Shown one piece after another: positions 35,554 through 46,282 of a DNA stretch of 64,000 nt; within the stretch, counting starts at the first letter, position 1; the number at the start of each line of letters is the position of its first letter. Origin of the DNA: Planoprotostelium fungivorum. Lineage: Eukaryota; Evosea; Variosea; Cavosteliida; Cavosteliaceae. A program made the position numbers and the translations under genes. The stretch covers positions 186,001 to 250,000 of the forward strand of contig MDYQ01000002.1 of the NCBI GenBank assembly GCA_003024175.1, in the 5' to 3' direction. The notes below the pieces were generated by a model. The model was not told where the DNA came from and made no database searches. It was given only the letters and a program-made list of their open reading frames with translations.

Positions 35554-38500
35554 TTATTTCGTACGAATCGACGACCACAATTGAAGCCAATCCGAGTGTT
35601 GCATCTTCTTCGTCTCTCTCAGTGTATCTGAGACTTCCATCTCAGTAGCAATCCTCTCCGCTCTCGCGATGATCTGTCGCTCATCAGACACCGTCACATC
35701 ATCGGTCAAGTGATCACCTCTTCCGATACGCCAGCCAGTCTCGCCACGTTCATTCCTAAATTCAAAATTCAAATCCCCCGCTTCCTTTCTTTCACTCACC
35801 GTAACTATTTGGAGCGATTCCTTCGACCATCTGATACGTGAAGACCACTCGTCTGTCTCCATCAGCATCCATCATCATCATCTCATCATCGTGTCACCCC
35901 TCGTCTTCTATACACGACATCTGATAGCAAGACACGTCGTCCTCCCTTCCAAACTCCTTCGTCAGATTGTGATAATGCGTAGCAAACATCATCCTCTTCT
36001 TCTTCCCGACAAAGTGATTCACGACCGAATAAGCGATGGCGTAGCCATCAAAAGTGGATGTTCCCCTGCCGAGCTCATCGAGGATGACTAAAGATCGATT
36101 GGATGCGTTCCTCAAGATGGTGCTGGCCTCGCCCAACTCGACCATGAAGGTGGATTGCTCATTCATGATGTTGTCGTTGCAGCCCAATCGAACGAATATG
36201 CGATCGACTGGTGTGATGTGACAGGAGGAAGAAGGGACGAAGGAACCGATCTGAGCCATGATGATGGTGATGCAGGTCGTGCGGAGGGAAGTTGACTTTC
36301 CTCCCATGTTGGGGCTGCGAACATTTAGAGGTGAACGTCATACGCGATGATGATGTGATGATGTGATGATTGATGATGCAGACGACCGTGGTGTCGAATG
36401 ATCATCAGACAATGGTGATGATAGAAAGGAATAAGAAAGAGCAGAATGAAGACACACCCGGTCAAGATCATCATGATGGGCTCATCACCGCCCACAGTCA
36501 CTGACACTGGAATGGGTGTTCCAGTAGCCCTGACGTCATCAGATCCAATCGATGGTATTTAAAGTGAATGTCTCACCCGCTATGTATGCAAGGGTGAATC
36601 ATGTCGACGATTCTGATGACAGGTCTCTCTTTCTCTTCGATCAATTGGGGTCTGACGCATTGTAGACCCTCAGACACTTGAAACAACGAGACGAGGCAGT
36701 CCAGAGAAGAAGCTACGTCGAACAGCTAAAATCATCAATCTACAAACGTGTAGACGATCTCACTCTTCTCCACAAAGGCATGGAGGCTTGGAATTTCTGG
36801 CTGATTTGGAAGATGAGGTTGTTCGACACGGTTAGATGTTCTTCCTCGACTGATCTTCTCTCTTCGAAGATAATTTTTAATTCGGGAGGAACGAGCCTCG
36901 TGCTGTTCTGAGAGACGTCAGTGAATGTCGTTGTAGATCGAATCACCTTGAGCGATTTGACTTCAAAATTGGCGGGAAATTTCTTTGGGACGTCCTTCAC
37001 TTTCTTGAGATTGATCTCTATACACCGTCCCAATTTGGGGTCATTGCTCCAATCGACACCGGCGTCCTTCTTTGAAATCTTCAAGAACGTTTCCTTGAAT
37101 TTTCCTAGAAAGTTCTCCATCTTCTCCTCCACCTCTTTCATCCTCCGACTGCACTCGTCGTACTCTCTGATGGATCCCAATTTGGGCTCAAAACAATCTA
37201 AATAAAACATCAATCAAATGATTTGAATCTGAACGAGGCCCTCACCTTCCTTGTAGTCAAATCCATCGGAGAAGTAGCTCCACACGTCATCGATGTCGGG
37301 AAATTGTCCCACGTTGGACCGACCCCGGCGAACTTTCGATCTCAGTCTCTCTCCTTCCTTTGTTACCATCCTCTCCAACAGAGAACAATCGACGAAATTT
37401 TCCTCCAAGTATTCGTGTACGCCAGTCACTGCACGCTAACAAACGTGTCAGCCACCTGTAGTGACGTGTGATGACGTCACACCAGTATGCTGCGGATGCC
37501 TCGAACGATGGAGACGAGTGATTGCGGCGTCGGTCTCGTCTGGAATGAGGAACACAGTCTCTCCATGTTGGGTAATTCTGACAGTGGTCCAGTGATGAGC
37601 TTGACGAGCTGTCTGTTTCTCGTGATGGTGTCTACAACATCGTATCTCTCTTCGATGTCTTCGATGCGGTAGAGAGGTCGGCTGATCCAGCGTCGCATCA
37701 TCGATTTACCTGATGCACATCAACTCTGACGTCACGTCGATGGGATCACCAGACGGAGAGACGCAGTGGTCGAAGACGGAAAACAGAGAACCGTTCGTGG
37801 AACCGGAAGAATCTTCCAGGACAGATAAATTCCTCAGGGCTTCGCCATCCAGTACCATGTTGTTCTTTTCAGAGCCGAAATATTCGTCGATATTGAGCTG
37901 TTTCAGTAGAATTTGGTCCATCTTGATGTTACGTAAGTACTGTACGCATCCACCGAAGGCGTCCAAGATGGTGTTCCTCTGCTGGCGGGAGAGGTGAGAG
38001 AAAGAATTCTTCGAAATTTCTTCCATGTCTGACAGGTCGCTGATCACTTTCGGTAATTCTCCTGGAAATTTCAACTCGAAGAATTTTCAACGAATTTTCA
38101 CCTTCACCCAGCAAGCCCTTCCTGACGATCTCGTCGATGACGTCTTGATGGTAAGGGTATGATATCTTCTCGATCGATACACCCGGTACGTTCAGCTTGA
38201 CTCGCTGTTCTAACGTTCTGTCTCTTCCTCTCTTCAAAATGACCTCTCTAGGCTTGTTTTCTAATAATAGACGATCCAAATGTGCCCTCTTTGGATCTCT
38301 GAATGCGTGATCACCCGTGTAGCCCAATTGAAAGTGCCCCGTGGAGGCATCTAACAGACAGAAACCGATGATCTTCTCGTCATCCGATTCCTGAAGAAAA
38401 TAAGAAGTGAAGGTGAGAAATGAGAAGTGAAGGTGAGAAATGAGAAGTGAAGGTGAGAAATAAGAAGTGAAAGTGAGAAATGACGTTGAAACGGATAGAA

Positions 38501-41226
38501 ATGAGAGAGAGTAGAATAAATATGGAAGAAGGTAGAACACAAGAGATGAATGTGAAGGGGGTGAAAAGAGTAGACAAAGAGTGAGAAATGCTCACACAGC
38601 AGGACAGGAGGTAAACGGCCTCTTGCGGTAGAAATTCCCCATCCGTGATCGTCGCGGGCGAAAAGATCCGCTCCATCTACCATAATCAACTCCCTCCCCC
38701 ACCCTCCATTTCTCACCTCCCTCTCCATGGCATCATTCTTCTTCTCATCATCACAGCTCTTTTGATCTACCTTTCCGACCTCGTCACATGTCACTCATCG
38801 CTCAACGATCATCGCTCAACGATCATCCCTCATCGATCATCACACCTCGATCATCATCGATCATCACTCATCGGTTGATCTTCTCACCTTGTATCCCATA
38901 TCTATGAGTGCGTGGGTCCACTTGTGAAACGCTTCGCACGAGCAGCCGGCCGTGTAGTGGTTCACCGGTTTGTTAATCCCCCTCGTGTAGGCCCAGCCCA
39001 ATTGTTTGTGACACACGTCCGCGTCCCGCTCGAACACGTTGTAGAAGGACCCCTGCTGAAAGAAGATGATGACGTCATAGTTGTCCTTCTTGATGAGGTA
39101 GTACTGCCTCTTGGCCGGAGTCATGTCTTTCCATGCATCGTCTGGTATATAGAGGGTGGTGGGGTCGTAATCGGGATCGTCTGGAAATTTCAGGACGGAG
39201 GGAGACGAGCTGAAATTTCGATTCGAAATTTCACCTGGTGTCCTCTTTTCTTTGTCTCGCGGGTGAGATAACCAACGATGGCGATCTGGATGATCAGGTT
39301 CTGTTTTCTCTTCCTCTCTCTTCTTTTCTTTTTCTCTCTTTTCTTTCTTCTCTTCTTTTTTACCTTCTTGCTTCGGTGTAGCTCTGGTGAGAGGAGATGA
39401 AATGATTTGGGGTATCTTCTTCACTTCGCTCGCGGCCTTTTTCACGATGAACGATTGTGTCGTTGATTTGATCTCAGATACTGTTGGTTTGGTCTCAGGT
39501 GTTGTCGATTTGACCTCAGATGTTGTGCGAGCGATACCGAAGCGAGAAGACGGGTTATTGTAAGACGTCCCCTTCTTCGGTTCGTGAGCCGGTTTGACAT
39601 CATCGCGATGATCGATCGCGATCGATGATGATGTCTTTACGTTCGAATCCTTCGTGACGATCGGCTGGGTCAACGCGGCCTTCTCCGTTCTGTTGAACAC
39701 ACTTTTGGTCACGTGACTCGGCGTTGTAGATGAATCGAAAGTTGTCGTTGGTACCTGAGATGTCTTCGCGTCGAGTTGAGATGTCATCGTGGGGTGATCG
39801 TTGCGGCTGACGAGATGACTCGTTTTCCTCTTCTTGGTCAAAGGCTCTTCAATGTCTTCCTCCAGTAGGTCTTCCTCCAGTAGGTCTTCCATTTGAACTT
39901 CGGGCTATCGTGCATCAGACATGAGAAGAACGATGATCGGTGTCCAAGTGATGAGATGATGAGATGTGATGATCGTGTGATGACACGATGCAATGATGAC
40001 ACGATGCAATGATGACACGATGCAATGATGATGATAGAATGACGAACACGTGATGATGAGACGATTCAGAGGAGTGATGATGTACGGAACGATGAAGAAT
40101 GAAGACCACCGTGCTGTTCTTCTCCACCTCGAAGAACTCTTCAATGTCATCCGTCTGCTCCTGCTCCTCCGCGTCGAAATCAATCTTCCTCGACGCAGGC
40201 TTGAGAAAACCGTTCAGAGTTGCCTGCCTCTTCACCGGGCTGTCTGCCTTCGCTTTTCCGTTCGGAACGACGGCCTTGCCTCCTCTGAACAGTGAAGGAG
40301 ATAGAATGGCTGGTTGTCATGTCAACGGAGGTCGTGATGTGTGACCCACCCGGAAGCTTCGGTGGATTTTTTGGCTCAGTGGAGTTCTTCTTGGCAAAGT
40401 GGGGGGAGCGCTTGATGTTGGTCGATTCTGAAATTTCGTCAGGTTTTCTCTGATGATCAAGATCGGACGTGGTGTGATCGTGATCGTGATCATGATCGTG
40501 ATTGGATCGTGGGACGATCGTGAGACGGTCACCTTTGACTGGCACTTGTACAGTTTTAACGGGTATAGACTTGATGGGTGATCGGATGATGTAATTGTCT
40601 CTCGGCTGTCCAGATGGTATGTCCATGAGAGAGTCTTTGACACTCTGAGGTGTCTCCAACGTCTTCTTCGGTGATGATGTGTTCGTGCTCGATTTCTGTG
40701 GGCTGGGATTCAATTTTCCGACGAAAGAAGGTTGAAAAGTGGAAGATGGTTGGGGGATAGAGGGTGATGATGTGCCCAGTGATTGGAATTGATCTGGGAT
40801 GGATGGTGGAGATGATTTCTGGATGAGTGATTGTTGGATACGATTGAGTGGTTTAGACTGAGGAGGGGTGGATGGCACGACGTCCATACTGTGTTGTGTC
40901 GCAGAGATGCGGTCCAACTGTTCGTGTCAATTAGACGACGGCATGGCATCAGTTACCTCGGCCAGAAAATCATCGCCGTCTTCTATATCGTCAGAAGGAA
41001 TGGCAGGTTTTGGAATGGATTGAACATGGATGGGTGGTTTGACACCGACTACGAAAGTGTTGTCTGGCTTCGGTAGGTTCACTTTAGAGGTTGTTTTCGT
41101 CTGTGGAGTTGGAATACGGTTGACCATCTGTGGTGTGACAGAAGAAGTCGTTATCTCTCGATTGAAACCACCCAGTGGTCGTCCAAACTGAGTGATACTT
41201 CCGGGGTTGTTCCTTCCGTTGTTCAT
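35554..41226 (-). CDS. MSH6: DNA mismatch-repair protein MSH6
   Basis: A MutS-alpha subunit. The C-terminal ATPase is complete: [10 protein letters not shown] (Walker A, split by an intron), [35 protein letters not shown] (Walker B/signature), ATHYHNL and a helical tail ([16 protein letters not shown]). The connector and lever domains are present (FKLPDLERL-like [18 protein letters not shown]). The N-terminal half is long: about 300 disordered residues from [15 protein letters not shown], then a degenerate PCNA-binding box QATLNGFL, acidic and Lys/Glu-rich stretches, and the mismatch-binding domain [20 protein letters not shown]. In that domain the conserved Phe-x-Glu appears as [11 protein letters not shown], so the Glu is replaced by Asn. 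No PWWP domain is seen. About 20 exons. The upstream start is chosen because no Met lies near the PCNA box. Confidence 0.9.
38401..38480. repeat. Four 20-bp tandem repeats in an MSH6 intron
   Basis: The unit TGAGAAGTGAAGGTGAGAAA, with minor changes, starts at 38401, 38421, 38441 and 38461. It lies in a longer than usual intron of MSH6 (minus strand), just beyond the exon that ends with ESDDEK. Confidence 0.9.
39979..40026. repeat. Three 16-bp tandem repeats in an MSH6 intron
   Basis: The unit GATGACACGATGCAAT starts at 39979, 39995 and 40011, without change. It lies in the roughly 200-nt intron between the EEFFE exon and the exon starting PEVQMEDL. Confidence 0.9.
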
Positions 41227-41573
41227 TATTGCGTGTGATGTCGATGATCTGATGTGATTGCGAGTTACAATTTCCTGGAATTCGAAAAAAGGCGGGAGCG
41301 GTGTACACCGATGAAGAGAAGCGATCGACGTCGAGAAGATATCGTTTATTTGTTCATAGATTCCTCACTCATTGAGGCTGCTCGCGTCGTTCAGCAGATC
41401 TTCTAATCAGTCGGCTCTCAGATATACATCTGTAATCAAAACTTCACAGTGTGTTGAATAGAGATCCAAACGTTGGTCGGCGATGTGAATCACGCGGCCT
41501 GCCTGCCTGATCTGGTCGGAAATTTTCGCTTCGCGAGCACTCAAAATTTACCAAGCGATCGAAAGAGATCACG
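41227..41573. promoter_or_regulatory. Divergent promoter interval, MSH6 / BAG gene
   Basis: 347 bp between the MSH6 start (-) and the BAG-protein start (+). No supported gene and no clear TATA element were seen. Confidence 0.4.
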
Positions 41574-42420
41574 ATGGGGTCTTCATTATCTTCAGAAAAC
41601 ACGGAGGTGTCGGTCTTTCATGCTGCCACTCTAAATGATCTCAGAGTGTCATTGTCGATGAACGCCAGTTAGAGCGTGAAGAGGAAGAGAACAAGAAGAA
41701 GGTAGACGAAGAGAAATCCATAGAAGAGGTGTGACATCCATTCTTAATGGATTCCAAATCATGGACCATTCATTGATCACAACTGTGCAGAAACGAGAGC
41801 AAGCAGAGGATGCGTTGAGATTAAAGAAAAATGAGGAAGCCATCACAAAGGTTCAAAACGAAGTTGTTCGCATTCAGACGAAGACCAATCTATTGGCAGA
41901 AGAATGTGAAGCATGGGAGAAGAGAGAGAATCTACATGCTGTTGTGAGTTCCAATCGAACATGGATGTACATCCATCTCACAATGTATCATCAGACCACA
42001 GAGGAGAAGAATAACTTGAGAAATTCGATCAGGAAGTGCATCGAATACAACGAGTGCCTACTCAAGGCTTTGATCATCCTGGATGGTGTCAGCGGTGCGG
42101 ATTACAGACAGAAGAGAAAAGAGAAGGTGAGACGCGATGAGTGTTGATTCATGAGTCGGTGACACCCTCAGGTTAATGAAGTTCAACATCTCATGAATCA
42201 CATTGACAAGATCCAACATCAGTTGACTGCCTTAGAGAGTCTTCCAGAAGAACAACAGGAGCCACCACAGGTGCATATCTCACTTTCTCAACACCGTCCA
42301 TGCTGATGTGCCATGCAGAAAGAGGGCGGAACCAGCGATGAAGCGATGGAAGAAGAACAGAGCGATGACAAAGAGAAGACGAAGAAGAGGAAGCAAGATG
42401 GCCAACCAGCGATCGAATAA
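41574..42420 (+). CDS. BAG-domain Hsp70 nucleotide-exchange factor, probably myristoylated
   Basis: The first exon, MGSSLSSENTE, fits the N-myristoylation consensus (Gly2, Ser6). It is followed by a charged coiled coil (QLEREEEENKKKVDEEKSIE; KREQAEDALRLKKNEE). The BAG domain is clear: RNSIRKCIEYNECLLKALII, LDGVSGADYRQKRKEKVNEV and QHLMNHIDKIQHQL. BAG domains bind the Hsp70 ATPase domain and release ADP. No ubiquitin-like domain is present. An acidic then basic tail (EEEQSDDKEKTKKRKQDGQP) ends at TAA 42418. Introns after NTE, SIEE, LHAV, KEK and PPQ keep the frame. The predicted lipid would place it at a membrane, unlike most BAG1 forms. Confidence 0.85.
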
Positions 42421-42522
42421 AAACGATCTAAATGATTTCGAATACGAAATAGTTTGAGATGATGTTGGTCACCATCGCACATGGATACAAATTCGAATAG
42501 ACTTTGGCTCTGAGATTCAAAT

Positions 42523-43226
42523 TTATATTTCCATCGTGTCTTCCTTCTCCTTCTGTGCGGCCTTTCTCTTCTCTTGCCCTGCCTTGATCTTCTCCTTGAA
42601 CGATTCTCTCTGCAGTGATTCGGGGGCTCGGATGATGGAGATGTCCCTCTCGATCTCCTTGAGGGCAACCTTCGTCTGTGCCGTCATGACACCCTTCCTT
42701 CTCTCTATGTAGTGATCCAAACGTCTCTTCTGCTTGATCTCGTCGATTCTCTTCATGGCAGTGATCGTGTTCTTGACAAGATCTCTGTCGTATTTGACTG
42801 GGCGGTTTCTCTTCTTTTCGAACTCGAAGACGACGTCCTTCATCGTGTCAGAGAAGGGATGATGGTGATGGGTGATTTGAAAGAAGATGATGGCGGGAGA
42901 AAACAATGATGAAAGCGGATGAGATGATTCTGTGAACAAATGAGATCCTCACCGTGACCATTTCCTTTCCCTTGGCCGCTCTTCCCGCCTTCGTCCAGGC
43001 TACCTTCCTTGGGTTTCTCTTCTTCTTGAAGAGTCTGTGGCATTTCGATCGACAGAACCGAAATATCTGAGAAGGTGTCACTCTCATCGTCTTCACTGCA
43101 TCCGGCCTCCTATGAAGGCGCTATCCTTCCATGAAGATGTCTCACCTTCGAATCATTACGGACGAACGTTGTTCCGTGTCCGGGATAGATGGGACCTCCG
43201 CAGAAGTAGCAGGTCTCGATCCTCAT
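42523..43226 (-). CDS. RSL24D1: Ribosome biogenesis protein RLP24 (RSL24D1)
   Basis: A placeholder for eL24 in pre-60S particles. It starts [20 protein letters not shown] and FVRNDSK, then [20 protein letters not shown] completes the Cys4 zinc-binding site. [16 protein letters not shown] follows, then [20 protein letters not shown] and [16 protein letters not shown]. The C-terminal extension beyond the eL24 core ([20 protein letters not shown]) separates RLP24 from ribosomal eL24; in yeast this tail activates the Drg1 ATPase. It has three exons and about 170-200 residues. The start lies 136 bp from that of the divergent nucleolar Pol5-like gene, so the two ribosome-biogenesis genes may share a promoter. 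Confidence 0.93.
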
Positions 43227-43362
43227 GCTGCCTGCTTGACTCTGATGTGAAATATGAGATTTCTTCGTTCGCCAATCTTTCCGCGTGACTCGTTGTAGAT
43301 TTACGTAAACATCATTTCTTCCATCTTTTTGAGGAAAAACTGCGAACGTGATCACATTCGGA
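43227..43362. promoter_or_regulatory. Bidirectional promoter interval, RLP24 / Pol5-like gene
   Basis: 136 bp between divergent starts. It contains TGACTCGTTGTAG at 43286-43298 in + orientation, the cassette used as an intron acceptor elsewhere. A 5'UTR intron of the + strand gene ending at 43298 is possible. Confidence 0.4.
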
Positions 43363-46275
43363 ATGGGGGTGATGTATAGACAAGGGAGTCTGTGTTGACG
43401 GAATATAGAAAGAGAAGAAAGAAGTAAAGAAGGTGTTGGCGAAGCCGTCGCCGAAGAAACTGCAGGGTGTGACGAAGCCAACAGTGACACCAGTGAAGAG
43501 GGTGAAAAAGGTAGAGAAGACCGAGAAACCTCAGATTGCTGTCAAGTCCAACAAGGTGTGTATCACACGATCTTCTTAATCGGGCTTTCATTCCTCTCGT
43601 CTGATGCATCATCAGAAAAAGCAGATCACTCCTGCCCCCACTTCGAATGTCGATGTCCTCACCGCGATCTCTTCTTTCATTCCCAAATTCATCTTGTCAC
43701 TTCCCGAAATCATCCAAGACAAGACCGAGTTGGATGAGATCGATCGTGTCCTCGAACAGAAGAAGGAAGAGAGACTATTGGAGAGCCAATTCAACAAGTT
43801 TGTCAATGAGATGCAGAAGTACAGAAGTGGAGAGAACAGAGAGGAAGGTTTGGAGAGGGCCGCACGATTTCTCATTCTCAACGGTTTCTTCGAGGTCCCA
43901 TCCAAAAAATTCCAGGAGAAGTTGACGAAACTGTACGGCCACGCCGACGTCGTACAGAACGCCTCGCAGGTCGTCGCAGGTGCGATATATCTGCGATTTA
44001 CTTCGTTCAACAATGACAGAATGTGCAACAAAGGCCGCCATTCAGCTTTTGGGCCTGCTGAGTTCGAGTAAAAAGGGCGCCAATTTGACATTACGCTCGG
44101 ACGAGACTTCTTGGTCACAATGGGCTTACACCACGATCCAAAAGATGGAGAAATCTGGAGGAAAACTCCTCAAAACAGCCGAAGACGAAGAGGAATTCAG
44201 CCAGACCCTGGAGACCGTACAGAAATTGACTCAAGATGCAGAATTTTCGAAGAACGTACCACTCCTCTACTCCCTCTTGCTCCACGCCCACGCCTGCACG
44301 GAAGATTTTGACGATGCGGAGGAGATATCAGAGACGATCGGAGAATTAGAGAACATCAGCAAGGGAGAAGAAGGATCGGCTGAAGTGTACACGGATCTGA
44401 TGGTGTCTCTCCTCTCGAAGAATTCGATCCTGCTCAAGCAGGCCGTTCGTCACGGTGAGTGTCAACAGAATGAATCGAATTTAGAAATCGTCGAGCAATA
44501 TGAATCATCCATATCAAGTAGGAAATGAATCGTTGGGTATAGACAATACATCATTATATATCAAACGACCATAGAAAACATTCGTATGAAAAAACTCGAT
44601 TGTACACAATGAATCGTATGATACACATTCAAATAGCTTCGACTCACTTCAAACAGCTTTCGAGGATTATTCCGGTCACACCTTCGATTCTCTCATGACC
44701 CTTGTCGATGCCATGAGCCCCGAAGATGATGATGATGATGAGATGGAAGAAGATCACACTGGAGAAGGAGAAGACAAGCCAAAGAAGTTTAAGAAGGAAG
44801 AGAAGGTCGTAGAAGAAGAGGAAGAGGCCGATGATGATGATGACGATGATGGAGAGAATCCGACCGACGAAGAGATGGCTGCCTTCGATGCCAAATTGAT
44901 CGAATTGCTGAGGGCACAGAAGGCAAAGAGAGAGGAGAGGTCACCCGAGGAAGATTTCAGACTCCGTGTCAATCTGCTGCTCCTGTCTGCACTACGCACG
45001 ACCGCAGAGAAGAACGTCCCTCTCTTCCAGAGCGTGAGAATTCTCTTCGATTTGCATCCATCTACAACGAGACCGTTTCGTGCGAATGGAATTGACTCGT
45101 TGTAGATGATCGCACCCATGATCATCTGTTTCGACAAGATCAAACCCGAAGAGTCCAAATTGAGACAAGAAGCTGAGATCGGCTTCCACAAGCTCATCCA
45201 CAGCCTCCACCACACCAAGTTCAGTGCAGAAGACAGTGCAGGCTTACACCAAGTCTGGGAAGAGGTCATCACCATGGTGACAGAGAAGAAGAACCACAGA
45301 GTTCCAGACATCGTCATATCAGACGCCCTCGTCTTCGTCTTACACCACACGAGCGAAGAGAAAGAGCTGAAGAAAGTGAGTTGAAATCCGGTCGTCTACA
45401 ACGACTCATTCCGAGCAGCTCCAAGCGGAGATGGAGAAGGACATCGAATTGATGTACGAACGTAAGTCCGTTTTGTCCCAGAGGGTTTACACCAGCCTAT
45501 TGTCCCAGTGGGAACAATCGTGGAGAATGCTTGGAAAATTGTCCCAGGGACTCTCCTCGGAGGACAAGAAGGCCAACAGTATCTGTAGTCATCTCTTGTG
45601 CTCCCTGTCCTTCAGAAAATTCACCGAAGGAGAACTCAAGAGCTTCAAAAAGATCGGAGAAGAGTTGAGGAAGGGAATCGTCAAGGCCAGGAGCCCCAAC
45701 AAGAGCAGGAACACGAGTCTATTCAAGTTTTGTAAGAACATGAGCAAGTGAGATGACGATGATGGAGATGATGGTGGAGCTGATGGAGACGCAGGCACGT
45801 CAAAGACGAAGCGAAAGAGTGGGAAGATACGGCTAAATCGTTGTCCATGGTGATGAGATGATGATGATGGAAGAGTGACTGTGAGCAGAAGGAGGGAAAG
45901 AAGAGGGGAGGAGAAGACAAGGAAGGAAAGAAGGGGAAGAAGGTGAAGACAGAAGACAAGGAAGAGAAGCCAAAGAAGGAAGAGAAACCAGTGAAGGAGG
46001 AGAAGGCAGAGAAGGTGGTGAAGGCAGAGAAGAAAGAGGAGCCAAAGAAGGAAGAGAAGCCAAAGAAGCAACAAGAGAAGAAAGCAGAGAAGAAGGAAGA
46101 GAAGAAAGAGGAACCAAAGAAGGCAGAGAAGAAGGAAGAGAAGAAGGTAGAGAAGCCAAAGAAAGAAGAGAAGAACGTAGAGAAGAAAGAAGAGAAGGTA
46201 GAGAAGACAGAGAAGAGGAAAGAAGAGAAGAAAGAAGAGAAGACTGAGAAGAAGAAGGGAAAGAAGGGAAAGTAG
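43363..46275 (+). CDS. Pol5 / MYBBP1A-family nucleolar protein, short form
   Basis: A helical-repeat protein of rRNA transcription and ribosome assembly. Family landmarks are [37 protein letters not shown] and [20 protein letters not shown] followed by [10 protein letters not shown] long acidic loop comes next ([13 protein letters not shown]), then [35 protein letters not shown] and [13 protein letters not shown]. The C-terminus is about 110 residues of almost pure Lys/Glu ([11 protein letters not shown]), a nucleolar-type tail. The first exon appears to be just Met-Gly before [17 protein letters not shown]. At roughly 750 residues it lacks the N-terminal half of yeast Pol5 or human MYBBP1A, so an upstream exon may have been missed. 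The stop is only 7 nt from the taspase stop. Confidence 0.78.
45034..45105 (+). repeat. Intron with 13-bp self-complementary arms
   Basis: This 72-nt intron of the Pol5-like gene contains CATCTACAACGAG (45059-45071) and CTCGTTGTAGATG (45096-45108). They are perfect reverse complements 24 nt apart. The right arm includes the branch/acceptor TGACTCGTTGTAG and three exon bases, so the acceptor could be folded into a hairpin. Confidence 0.85.
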
Positions 46276-46282
46276 AATAGAT

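Noticed and set aside
39036-39046. CGTTGTAGA near the MSH6 mismatch loop as an intron motif
   Set aside because: It is coding (Phe-Tyr-Asn-Val) and the frame is continuous on both sides.
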